Shown here one piece after another: positions 46,728 through 55,622 of a stretch of DNA of 64,000 nucleotides. The first letter of the stretch is position 1, and every line of letters begins with the position of its first letter. The DNA comes from Ignavibacteriota bacterium (GTDB taxonomy: Bacteria > Bacteroidota > Ignavibacteria > Ignavibacteriales > Melioribacteraceae), in NCBI GenBank assembly GCA_016713565.1, contig JADJOX010000008.1, positions 682,001-746,000 on the forward strand, written 5' to 3'. The position numbers were made by a program, and so were the translations under genes. The notes beneath the pieces are model-generated. The model made no database searches. It saw only the letters and a program-made list of their open reading frames with translations, and had not been told where the DNA came from.

Positions 46728-47813
46728 ATGGAAAATAAAAAATATTGTATTCTAATCCTTGAAGACGATAAGGATGTAAGAGATTCGCTTAAAGAAATAT
46801 TACAGCTGAATAACTATCAAGTTATGGTTGCCGAAAATGTTAAAGAAGCATTGTCAACACTTGAAAAAGTTAAACCCGACTTAATATTATCTGACATAGT
46901 TATGCCCGAATTATCCGGTTTGGAATTTCTTGAAAAAATTAGGACTATTCCCGTTTTATTTAACATACCTTTTATTTTCTTGACTGCTCAATCAGAAAGT
47001 AACAAGATTAGAGAAGGGATGAATTTAGGAGCCGATGATTTTATAACAAAACCATTTAAAGTTAATGATCTTTTGAGATCAGTAAAACTTCGACTTGAAA
47101 AGAAAACTTTTTTAGATGAAAAAATAGACTTGACGTTAAAAGGCATAACTAAATATGTTCCTCACGAATTGAGAACTCCTTTAGTAGCTATTTTAGGTTA
47201 TCCGCAGTTGATAAAAGAAAATTTTGATGAGTATGACAAACCGCAAATATTTGAGATGCTTGATAATATTTATCATGGCAGTAAAAGGCTTTTGAATACT
47301 TTAGAGAAATTTATAATCTATTCCGATATTACATCAAATAAAATTAGTGAAGAACATCATGAAGACTCATTAACAAACAATTTAGAGAACCTTGTAGCAA
47401 ACGTATTTGAACAGATTATTTTGACAAATGAGCGAAAAAATAATTTTTGCAAATTGATTGAAGAAAGTATATTGGAGATTAATTGTGTTCACCTTTCAAC
47501 AATAATAAAACAGCTTTTAGAAAACGCATTTAAATTTTCCGAGGAAGGGGAACAAGTAACTATAATTGGGAAAATAAATAATGATAAATATTTATTTGAA
47601 ATAATTGATAAAGGTATTGGATTTCCTAAAGAATTCATTCATAAAATTGGACCGTTTGTGCAATTTAACCGTGAAAATAATCAGCAGCTTGGCAACGGAC
47701 TTGGATTGGCAATAGCAAATAGTCTATTGGAACAATTTAATAGTAAAATTAAAATTGAAGAAAATATTGATAAGGGAACGAAAGTAAGTTTTGAATTAAA
47801 AATAGCCAAATAA
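46728..47813 (+). CDS. Receiver-histidine kinase hybrid (REC-HisKA-HATPase)
   Basis: 361 residues. REC domain ~1-125 with the acidic pocket LEDD, phospho-acceptor Asp56 (SDIVMP), Thr in FLTAQ and Lys in TKPF. Then HisKA with YVPHELRTPLVAILGYPQLI (His ~146) and HATPase with LLENAFKF, DKGIGFPKEF and GNGLGLAIANS. An N-terminal receiver ahead of a kinase means it can be phosphorylated by the upstream kinases and signal on. It is the only receiver in the operon; no DNA-binding or enzymatic output domain is present. It lies 34 bp after the previous gene and closes the operon. Confidence 0.9.
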   Translation: MENKKYCILILEDDKDVRDSLKEILQLNNYQVMVAENVKEALSTLEKVKPDLILSDIVMPELSGLEFLEKIRTIPVLFNIPFIFLTAQSESNKIREGMNLGADDFITKPFKVNDLLRSVKLRLEKKTFLDEKIDLTLKGITKYVPHELRTPLVAILGYPQLIKENFDEYDKPQIFEMLDNIYHGSKRLLNTLEKFIIYSDITSNKISEEHHEDSLTNNLENLVANVFEQIILTNERKNNFCKLIEESILEINCVHLSTIIKQLLENAFKFSEEGEQVTIIGKINNDKYLFEIIDKGIGFPKEFIHKIGPFVQFNRENNQQLGNGLGLAIANSLLEQFNSKIKIEENIDKGTKVSFELKIAK

Positions 47814-48024
47814 GTTTATTATGTAATAAAATAACTTCTGTCCTTAAGCGAATCCTCAAATGTAAATACGATTAAAATGGATGTAATGAAATATCTCTCC
47901 TAATTCAATTCTTTGATATTGTTATAAAAAAAAATAGTTGAACCATATTTACAAAAAGATAAGAATCTCTTATATTATATTGATAATTTAAGTTAATACT
48001 ATAAAAAATATTAAGGTAACTAAA

Positions 48025-49329
48025 ATGTTTATACGAATATTAATCATTATACTTATAATCTCAAATGTAATTATGGCTCAAGAATACACAAAAATATTCT
48101 ATAAAAACGAAATCGGTAATGAAATAAATTATCTGGATAGTGTAACTTATGAACGTACAAATGGAATGGAACTAAAGTTGATATTTAATTATAATAATGA
48201 AAATCAGTTAGATTCTGTATTTTCTCTATGGTTTATTAATGGGAATTGGGATATTGAATTTAGAGATGTATTTACTTATTCAGATAAAGGAAAAGTTATC
48301 AATCAGCAAAAAGATATTGAAGAAGAAGGACAATATTATTTTTGGAGAAAATATTATTATACTTATGATGAAAACGGGAATTTAGAAACTGAAATATCTT
48401 CGGAGGATAAAAGCAAATATTTATACACTTATAACGATCGCAATAAACTTGTAAAAAAAGAACATCAATATTTTATTGATGATACAGTTAATTATATAAC
48501 GACTGAAGAAACAACATTAATGTATGACAATGACGATAAAATAATATATGAGTTATTTAAAATAATATCACCCGAAGGTGAAATGATAAATTCATCGAAT
48601 ATGTCATTTAATTATGACTCCAATGGCAGATTACTGACTAAAATATCTCAAATATGGCAAAATGATAATTGGGGAAATGATACTAAATACTCGTTTGTTT
48701 ATGACAAAGATAATCTTGTTCAAGTCGCAATGGATAATTGGTGGGATTCCACTTGGAATGTTTCTTTAAAAACAACATACTTATATGACATATTTAATAA
48801 TAAAACAAGTAAAGAAAGTTATTATTATACAAACGGCAATTGGATTAAAAGCGGTTTTGAATTATATAAATTTAGTAACAGTACGTTAGACAGCATCGAA
48901 AGTAAATATAATAGCGAAGGTTCAGAATATTATGGAGATACAGGTTTTTATATACTTGGTCCAACCGATAAAAGTTACCAAATTTACGGAACAAAATTTA
49001 AATTATACTTTAATAAATTGACGAATGTCAGCGAATCCCATTCTATTCAGGATAAATTCCAACTGTATCAAAATTACCCGAATCCGTTTAACCCGACAAC
49101 TAAAATAAAATACAGTATTCCGTCAAACGTTAAAAATGAAGCGCCAAATGTAAAATTGATTGTTTATGATATTCTTGGAAGGGAGGTTCAGATAATAGTG
49201 AATCAAAAACAAAGTCCCGGTAATTATGAAGTAGATTTTAACGCGAATTATTTAAGCAGTGGAATTTATTTTTATAAAATCCAAGCTGGAAATTATTTTG
49301 ATACAAAGAAAATGATATTCATGAAATAA
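48025..49329 (+). CDS. T9SS-sorted surface protein with YD/RHS-like repeats
   Basis: 434 residues: signal peptide (FIRILIIILIISNVIMAQ), then repeated strands of the form F-x-Y-x-x-(D/N)-x-x-G-x-L (YYTYDENGNLETE, YLYTYNDRNKLVKKE, FNYDSNGRLLTKIS), like the YD repeats of RHS proteins or MORN-type beta-sheets. A type A sorting domain closes it (QNYPNPFNPTTKIKYSIP, SSGIYFYKIQ, KKMIFMK). The last ~88 codons and the terminator are almost identical to those of the FG-GAP gene ending at 58163. Surface role unknown. Confidence 0.8.
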   Translation: MFIRILIIILIISNVIMAQEYTKIFYKNEIGNEINYLDSVTYERTNGMELKLIFNYNNENQLDSVFSLWFINGNWDIEFRDVFTYSDKGKVINQQKDIEEEGQYYFWRKYYYTYDENGNLETEISSEDKSKYLYTYNDRNKLVKKEHQYFIDDTVNYITTEETTLMYDNDDKIIYELFKIISPEGEMINSSNMSFNYDSNGRLLTKISQIWQNDNWGNDTKYSFVYDKDNLVQVAMDNWWDSTWNVSLKTTYLYDIFNNKTSKESYYYTNGNWIKSGFELYKFSNSTLDSIESKYNSEGSEYYGDTGFYILGPTDKSYQIYGTKFKLYFNKLTNVSESHSIQDKFQLYQNYPNPFNPTTKIKYSIPSNVKNEAPNVKLIVYDILGREVQIIVNQKQSPGNYEVDFNANYLSSGIYFYKIQAGNYFDTKKMIFMK

Positions 49330-49389
49330 AGAATATTTTAATATTTAGAATATTTGTTAGCCCTTCGTAAAAAGAAGGGCTTTAATTTT
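49066..49389 (+). repeat. 324-bp direct repeat: T9SS sorting tag plus terminator, copy 1
   Basis: Matches 57900-58223 base for base except for about three substitutions (two in the NPFNP(T/I)T codons, one in a Gly/Ala codon). It includes the 3' end of the gene, the 30-bp trailer and the terminator hairpin. The upstream coding regions are unrelated. Confidence 0.9.
49359..49389 (+). terminator. Rho-independent terminator
   Basis: AGCCCTTC (49359-49366), loop GTAAAAA, GAAGGGCT (49374-49381), then TTAATTTT. Perfect 8-bp stem 30 bp after the stop codon. Confidence 0.9.
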
Positions 49390-49662
49390 AAACTAGCCAC
49401 TAAATCACTAAAAAATAATTAGTCAAAAAATAAATAATTTTTAAAATCAATTGACGATAAAATAAGATATGCTGATTTGATAGATATTTATCGTATAGTA
49501 ATTTTTCATTCAATCATTATTCTTTTGGAACTCCAATAAATTATTTTGAAGATTTTGCTTCTCTATGAAACGGCAAAGTTTCCTATAAAAAATACTAAAC
49601 TAATCACAGCAAATTATAAAAAATTTATTTAGTTTAATTCAGATAATTTGTCCAAAAAAATA
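49390..49662. other. Intergenic region, nothing recognised
   Basis: AT-rich spacer carrying the promoter of the Y_Y_Y kinase gene; no element is clear enough to mark. Confidence 0.3.
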
Positions 49663-52500
49663 ATGAAATACAGGTTTATCCTTTTTTCAATTTTATTTAT
49701 TGATATAATATCAGCGCAGATTAAAATCCACAAATCAATCACTCTTGAGGATGGTTTAATTCACGGCGAAGTTACGTCACTTTTTCAAGACAGCAGAGGT
49801 TACATATGGATTGGAACACTCGGCGGTTTAAGTATTTGGGATGGCAATAAATTTAAATACTTAAATGTTTATAATGGTCTTCCTGCATCTCAAATTATGG
49901 ATATCAAAGAATCACCCAAAGGTATAATTTATTTAGCGGCATACGGCGGCGGAATATTAAAAATCAACGGGAATAAATTTGATACCTTAAATGCTGAAAA
50001 TGGATTATTAGATAATAATGTTACAAGAATTTTGATTTTATCTGAAAATAAGATATTATTTTTTGGAAACAGCGGTAAAATATCAAAACTTGAAAATGGT
50101 AAAATATCGGATTTCGGTTCTCAAATTAATTTTCCTAAATATGATATTTGGGACGCTCATATTTCCAATTCCGGAATTATATATTGTGCGACTTCAAACG
50201 GTTTAGTCAAAATTAAAAATAATAATTGTGAAATTATGGATGAGAAAAATGGCTTTTCATCCAGTCTTCTTTGGAGTGTTAATACTTTAGGTGACAGCGT
50301 AATTTATGTTGGAACAAACTTAGCCGCGCATAAAATTATTAATGGAAAAATATTTACAATAAAAAAAAATATTGCTGCTTATAAAATTCATATTACAAAA
50401 AATAAAAAAATTTACTTTGCCACAAATAATGGGATATTACTTGAACATAATGATAAACTTGAAGAAATAAATACTAAAAACGGTTTACTAAGTAATGATA
50501 ATTGGACATTAACGGAAGATAAAAATGGATTGCTTTATTTTGGAACAAACGGCAGCGGAGTTAGTATTTATAATCCGAATGAATATTTGGTAAATTATAA
50601 TTCTTCTTATGGTTTAGAAGATGATAAGATATTATCAGTGACACAAGATAATTTTAACAATCAATTTTTAGGTACAAAAACCGGGTTATATAAACTAAAC
50701 AATTTTAAAATTCAATCATTCATAAAATCGGAAGACGAAAGAGGAAGTCTGATAAATTCTCTTTTTAAAAGAAATAATGGAGAAATTATTGTTGGGACGT
50801 ATCATGGACTTAAAACACTTAAAAATAATTCACTTACAAATTATATTGATAACCCGCTGATAATAAATAACGAAATATATACAATATCAGAAATTGGTAA
50901 GAAAATTCTAATAGGAACTTTCTCAGGTGTTTATTCAATAATGGAAAATAAAGTTGAAAAAATTTCTTACTTCGATAATATCGAAAGCAATTTTATAATT
51001 TCCATCCTGCCAATCGATTCAAATAAAATTTATTATGGAAGTTTTGATAAAGGAATTTTCTATCAAAACGGAAATGAATTTAGTAATCTAACAAAGAAAA
51101 ACGGCTTAAGTGAAAACGTTATAAATTGTCTGCATAGAAGAAGTGATGGCTCAATTTTGGTAGGGACACAAAATGGCTTGAACATCTTAAGAAATAATAT
51201 TGTAATTGATACAATTTCAATGAATGACGGATTAAGTAATAACGCTGTTGTTGCAATTTCAGAAGATCAAAAAGGAAGGGTTTTCATTGCTACAAATAGA
51301 GGATTAAATATTATTTATAATTTAAATTCATCGAATCGGTTTATTAAAAATTTAACTCAAAAGGATGGATTAGTTTATGATAATTGTCTAAAAAGTTCAA
51401 TGTATATTAATGATAGAGGAAATTTGTTAGTCGGCACTTCAAGGGGATTATCTGTTTATAATCCGGACAAAGATATTAAAAATAATACTCCGCCAAAATT
51501 ATATATAACTGGTTTAGAAATATTCGGTAATGATTATCCAATTGAAGAATTGAAAAAGACGAATGAATTAAACTACAATCAAAATTATCTTAAGTTTTTT
51601 TATACGGGAATTAATTTAACAGCACCCAAAAAAATTCAGTACAAATATAAATTAGTAGGTGTAGATAAAAGTTGGATTTCCAGTAAAAGTAACAGTGTTC
51701 AATATACAAATCTTGATGAAGGTAATTATAATTTTGAAGTTAAAGCTCAAAATGAGTGGGGATATTGGAGTGAACCAATTTCTTTGGCATTTGTCATAAA
51801 TCCTGCTTGGTGGGAAACATGGTGGTTTAGATTAATAATTATTTCAACCTTTGGATTTATTCTTTGGCTGGCATTTCAATATCGATTAAATTATCTATTA
51901 AAGCTGGAAAGATTAAGAACAAAAATTGCCAGTGACTTACACGATGAGGTCGGTTCATTATTGACTCAAATATCCGTTAACGCTGATTCGCTATCTTATA
52001 CAAGAGATCCGGAAAAGATTAAGGAAAAAACAAACTTTATAAATACAAAAGCCGGCGAAGTTATTAGTATGATGAGTGATGTAATTTGGTCGATTGATTC
52101 AAGAAATGATACAATGGAAAGCTTGGTTGATAGAATACACAATTTTGCAATGAAATTTTTGGAGCAAAATGAAATCCAATTGAATTTCACTAATGAAATT
52201 ATGGATTTACAACAAACATTAAAAATTGATTTTAGACAAAATGTAATGATGATTGCGAAAGAAGCCGTGAATAATGCTGTAAAGTATTCGCTATGTACAA
52301 CTATAATGATTCATTTAAAATATAAAAATGAAATATTTGAAATGATAATTGCTGATAATGGTAAAGGAATAAATTTTGATAATCCTAAAAGCGGAAATGG
52401 ATTGAAAAATATGAAAATGCGCGCAAAGTCAATCGGCGCCGAAATTGAACTTAAAAATGAAAACGGACTTAAAATTCATTTAATTAAATCTAAACTTTAA
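49648..52500 (+). CDS. Y_Y_Y-type sensor histidine kinase (two-component, HisKA_3)
   Basis: 950 residues; the open frame starts at TTG 49648 but ATG 49663 gives the signal peptide (KYRFILFSILFIDIISAQ). Two seven-bladed periplasmic propellers made of repeats such as LFQDSRGYIWIGTLGG (~30-640), then a Y_Y_Y domain (~645-720), a membrane helix (~722-745) and a NarX-type kinase: DLHDEVGSLLTQIS (His ~765), HATPase with KEAVNNAVKYS and DNGKGINF plus GLKNMKMRA. This layout is known from polysaccharide-sensing systems of Bacteroidota. Its response regulator follows at 52597. Confidence 0.93.
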   Translation: MSKKIMKYRFILFSILFIDIISAQIKIHKSITLEDGLIHGEVTSLFQDSRGYIWIGTLGGLSIWDGNKFKYLNVYNGLPASQIMDIKESPKGIIYLAAYGGGILKINGNKFDTLNAENGLLDNNVTRILILSENKILFFGNSGKISKLENGKISDFGSQINFPKYDIWDAHISNSGIIYCATSNGLVKIKNNNCEIMDEKNGFSSSLLWSVNTLGDSVIYVGTNLAAHKIINGKIFTIKKNIAAYKIHITKNKKIYFATNNGILLEHNDKLEEINTKNGLLSNDNWTLTEDKNGLLYFGTNGSGVSIYNPNEYLVNYNSSYGLEDDKILSVTQDNFNNQFLGTKTGLYKLNNFKIQSFIKSEDERGSLINSLFKRNNGEIIVGTYHGLKTLKNNSLTNYIDNPLIINNEIYTISEIGKKILIGTFSGVYSIMENKVEKISYFDNIESNFIISILPIDSNKIYYGSFDKGIFYQNGNEFSNLTKKNGLSENVINCLHRRSDGSILVGTQNGLNILRNNIVIDTISMNDGLSNNAVVAISEDQKGRVFIATNRGLNIIYNLNSSNRFIKNLTQKDGLVYDNCLKSSMYINDRGNLLVGTSRGLSVYNPDKDIKNNTPPKLYITGLEIFGNDYPIEELKKTNELNYNQNYLKFFYTGINLTAPKKIQYKYKLVGVDKSWISSKSNSVQYTNLDEGNYNFEVKAQNEWGYWSEPISLAFVINPAWWETWWFRLIIISTFGFILWLAFQYRLNYLLKLERLRTKIASDLHDEVGSLLTQISVNADSLSYTRDPEKIKEKTNFINTKAGEVISMMSDVIWSIDSRNDTMESLVDRIHNFAMKFLEQNEIQLNFTNEIMDLQQTLKIDFRQNVMMIAKEAVNNAVKYSLCTTIMIHLKYKNEIFEMIIADNGKGINFDNPKSGNGLKNMKMRAKSIGAEIELKNENGLKIHLIKSKL

Positions 52501-52596
52501 TCAAGAAAAAAATGAATTCGTTTTACATCTATCGTTATAATGATATTTACCCGTTTGTGTAGTTTTTTATAAAGTGAAGTAAAAGTAAATTTAGCT

Positions 52597-53226
52597 ATGA
52601 TAAGTACAGCAATAATTGAAGACATAAAAGAAATTAGAATTCCTATTAAAGAATTCCTATGTGACCAAGAGGAGATATTATGCAATACTTCCGCCGGATC
52701 AGTAGAGGAGTTTTTTGAAAATTATGATAAAGAAATTCCGCCGGACGTTTTACTATTAGATATTGGACTTCCCGGAATTTCCGGTCTTACCGCTATTCAA
52801 ATTATTAAAGAAAAATTACCAAAAACAGAAATAATAATGTTGACAGTTCACGAGGAAGCCGAAATTATTTTTAGGGCTTTAAAATCGGGTGCCTCAGGGT
52901 ATTTGTTGAAAAGTACAAAACTTTCTGAAATTAAAAACGCAGTAATAGAAGTTTCCAAAGGCGGCGCTCCAATGTCTCCGCTTATTGCCAGAAAAGTTGT
53001 TAAATATTTTGATGAATCAAGATCATCGCAAAACGAAAACTTTCTTTCAGAGCGTGAAAAACAAGTCGTTGATTTTATTGTGGATGGTCTAAGTATGAAA
53101 ATGATTGCGGCAAATTTAAATGTAACGGTTGATACAATAAAGTATCATTGCAAAAACATTTACAAAAAACTTCAAATAAACTCCAAAGGTGAGCTAATCT
53201 CAAAATCATTTCGAGGAGAAATCTGA
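52597..53226 (+). CDS. NarL/FixJ-type response regulator
   Basis: 209 residues: receiver domain with IIEDIKE, phospho-acceptor Asp55 (LLLDIGLPG), Thr in MLTVHEE and Lys in LLKSTKLSEI; then a LuxR-type HTH (~150-205) with LSEREKQVVDFIVDGLSMKM and TVDTIKYHCKNIYKKLQI. It forms a pair with the upstream HisKA_3 kinase (97-bp gap). Targets are probably nearby, e.g. the surface proteins at 53604 and 55623; this is inference. Confidence 0.93.
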   Translation: MISTAIIEDIKEIRIPIKEFLCDQEEILCNTSAGSVEEFFENYDKEIPPDVLLLDIGLPGISGLTAIQIIKEKLPKTEIIMLTVHEEAEIIFRALKSGASGYLLKSTKLSEIKNAVIEVSKGGAPMSPLIARKVVKYFDESRSSQNENFLSEREKQVVDFIVDGLSMKMIAANLNVTVDTIKYHCKNIYKKLQINSKGELISKSFRGEI

Positions 53227-53603
53227 AATAATGAAGTTTGTTGCAATTAGAATGTAGAATTATCAAAAATCAAAACACTAATTATAAATTAGTAACAATT
53301 TGACAATCTATAATTATAATTACTTATAACTTTTTAATATTGTCTTCCCTAACTGAATTACAATTGAATTTCAACATTTTTCAACTGGTTTTTTGCAACG
53401 GAGTTCCCACTGAATAAATATTAAGGTCACTTCTTTTTCCAATACTCAGTTTACTAAACTTACTTTTTCCCAATATCTCTTTTTACGGTTCTCCGTTCAC
53501 TTTTGAATTTACCATCAATTTCATTACACCTTTGTGTAGTTGAGTCGTGCCATTCTCAATCATAAATTTACACAGAAAATAACCAAAATTATCAGAGGTT
53601 AAA
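53227..53603. other. Intergenic region, nothing recognised
   Basis: Pyrimidine-rich in its second half (ttctttttcc, tttttcccaat). It must carry the promoter of the adhesin-like gene; no terminator or operator is obvious. Confidence 0.3.
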
Positions 53604-55577
53604 ATGAGACAAAAAATCCAAAATAGTTTATTTAATCAAGAAAATAAAGTTGTTCAATATGATCATCACATTACCTTTTCGGTAATAATGTTAGTAATTC
53701 TAATATTTTCATATATCCAAATATCAGCTCAAGATGGAAATCGAAACAAAATAAATGATAAATCAATATCGGATAAAATAAATTCGACGGCTGTAACCGG
53801 GGATGTAATTAATTTTAAGGATGAATCAAATAATTCGCTTATCAAAATTACAGATGAAGGAAATGCGGGATCAATTGAATTACCAAATGTTGGAAGTATA
53901 CTATCAGGAAATAAATTGTATAACAATGGCGGTGGTTTATTTTGGGGAAGTAGTGCAATTGGTACCGGAGCAAGTGATATTAATAGCTTATCGGATGCTA
54001 AATATGATGGTTCAAGTATATTCTTAGGCTTTGATGCCGGGATAAATGATGATGGAACAAACGCAAATACAGCAATTGGGAAAAGTGCGTTAAATCAAAA
54101 TACAGTCGGTACAGCCAATACTGCTGTTGGCTGGGAAGTACTTAGCTTTAATACAATTGGATTTGATAATACCGCTATTGGTCATGTCTCACTTCATTTA
54201 AATGTTGATGGTAAGCATAACACTGCAATAGGCACTAATGTGATGTATTCTAACACTATCGGTAATTATAACACTGCGGTTGGATTGTCATCATTAATGA
54301 ATAACATTGCCGGAAGTAATGGAGTTGCAATTGGTTATGAATCACAGAGAAATTCTAATAAAACTTCAACTGCTTTTATTAATTATAATACAAGTGTTGG
54401 TTATCAGAGTTTATATGGCGGTCCAAATTTTTTTTCTAATACTGGTAATTATAATACAACAATTGGTTACCAATCATTATTTTCAAATGTTAGTGGTAAT
54501 TATAATACAGCAAGTGGCTATCAATCTCTAACAAATAACACTTCTGGAGACAATAATACATCAATTGGATACTCAGCTCTTTCAAATAATACTACAGGAG
54601 ATAATAACACAGCAAACGGAGCCGGAGCGCTTTATTCAAACACTTCTGGAAATTTTAATACTGCAAATGGTTATAGTTCACTTTATACAAATGAAACGGG
54701 ATTCGCAAATACAGCAAATGGCTATAATGCACTTTTACTAAATATTAATGGTGATTATAATACTGCAAATGGTTCGGATGCACTTTATTCCAACGCAGCA
54801 GGCAACAGTAATACAGCAATAGGTTCAATAGCTCTTCAGTTTAATACAATCGGAAATAGTAATACAGCAATAGGTGTTGGCGCTCTTAATAGAAATACTA
54901 TTGGTACTAATAATGTTGGAGTTGGAATGCACGCTAATTCTAATAACTTGGAAGGTTCTTACAATACAATAATAGGATATGAAGCAGGTAAGGGCACAAG
55001 TACTCATAATAAAAGCGGAAATGTATTTATAGGTTATCGAGCAGGTTATAGCGAAACAAATGATAATAGATTATACATTGAAAATTCAAGTGCAGATTCT
55101 GCATTAATTTGGGGGAATTTTAATAATAGAAGAGTAGTAATTAATGGAAATGGTGATGACGGAAATACTACTTTTACTTTTTACGTAAATGGTAAATCCG
55201 GTGGAAGTACTTCATGGAATAACTTAAGCGATGAAAGGCTTAAGAAAAATATTTCTACAATTCCAAATGCATTGGATAAAGTTAAAAATTTGCGTGGCGT
55301 AAATTATGAATGGAAAGATCCGAAAAAATATGAGAATGGCTTGCAAATGGGATTTATTGCACAAGAGGCAAATGAAGTAATCCCCGAAGTTGTAGACGAT
55401 AGTGGTGAATACTATTCAATGCAGTATGCTCCAATTACAGCTTTATTGGTTGAAGCAATTAAAGATCAGCAAAAAATAATTGAAAATATGAAGGTTGAAA
55501 ATTCAGAATTTGATGCCAGATTGAGTAAAATAGAGAATTATCTTAAAGCAAAATCCTTAGTTAATATCAATAATTAA
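53604..55577 (+). CDS. YadA-head-like adhesin/fibre protein with S74 chaperone domain
   Basis: 657 residues. A non-standard N-terminus (KVVQYDHHITFSVIMLVILI, then SYIQISAQ) acts as signal/anchor. From ~140 to ~480 there is a run of ~20 short repeats of the form N-T-A-x-G-x-x-(S/A)-L-x-x-N-(T/V)-x-G-x-x-N, a left-handed beta-roll as in YadA/Hep_Hag heads. The C-terminus holds a Peptidase_S74 intramolecular chaperone: WNNLSDERLKKNISTIPNAL, the self-cleavage Ser at SDERLK, and FIAQEANEVIPEVV. S74 proteins trimerise and release the chaperone. A trimeric fibre on or outside the cell is likely. No T9SS tag. Confidence 0.88.
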   Translation: MRQKIQNSLFNQENKVVQYDHHITFSVIMLVILIFSYIQISAQDGNRNKINDKSISDKINSTAVTGDVINFKDESNNSLIKITDEGNAGSIELPNVGSILSGNKLYNNGGGLFWGSSAIGTGASDINSLSDAKYDGSSIFLGFDAGINDDGTNANTAIGKSALNQNTVGTANTAVGWEVLSFNTIGFDNTAIGHVSLHLNVDGKHNTAIGTNVMYSNTIGNYNTAVGLSSLMNNIAGSNGVAIGYESQRNSNKTSTAFINYNTSVGYQSLYGGPNFFSNTGNYNTTIGYQSLFSNVSGNYNTASGYQSLTNNTSGDNNTSIGYSALSNNTTGDNNTANGAGALYSNTSGNFNTANGYSSLYTNETGFANTANGYNALLLNINGDYNTANGSDALYSNAAGNSNTAIGSIALQFNTIGNSNTAIGVGALNRNTIGTNNVGVGMHANSNNLEGSYNTIIGYEAGKGTSTHNKSGNVFIGYRAGYSETNDNRLYIENSSADSALIWGNFNNRRVVINGNGDDGNTTFTFYVNGKSGGSTSWNNLSDERLKKNISTIPNALDKVKNLRGVNYEWKDPKKYENGLQMGFIAQEANEVIPEVVDDSGEYYSMQYAPITALLVEAIKDQQKIIENMKVENSEFDARLSKIENYLKAKSLVNINN

Positions 55578-55622
55578 TTGAATGCGATAAACACAAATGA
55601 ATAAATATTTTGGGAGAAAATT

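Noticed and set aside
53227..53603. Possible small RNA or riboswitch before the fibre gene
   Set aside because: Pyrimidine-rich but I found no stable paired structure or known consensus by eye.
54307..54531. 74-codon frame rich in Ile/Leu/Val inside the fibre gene
   Set aside because: It is the shifted translation of the repeated NTAxG units and repeats only because those do.
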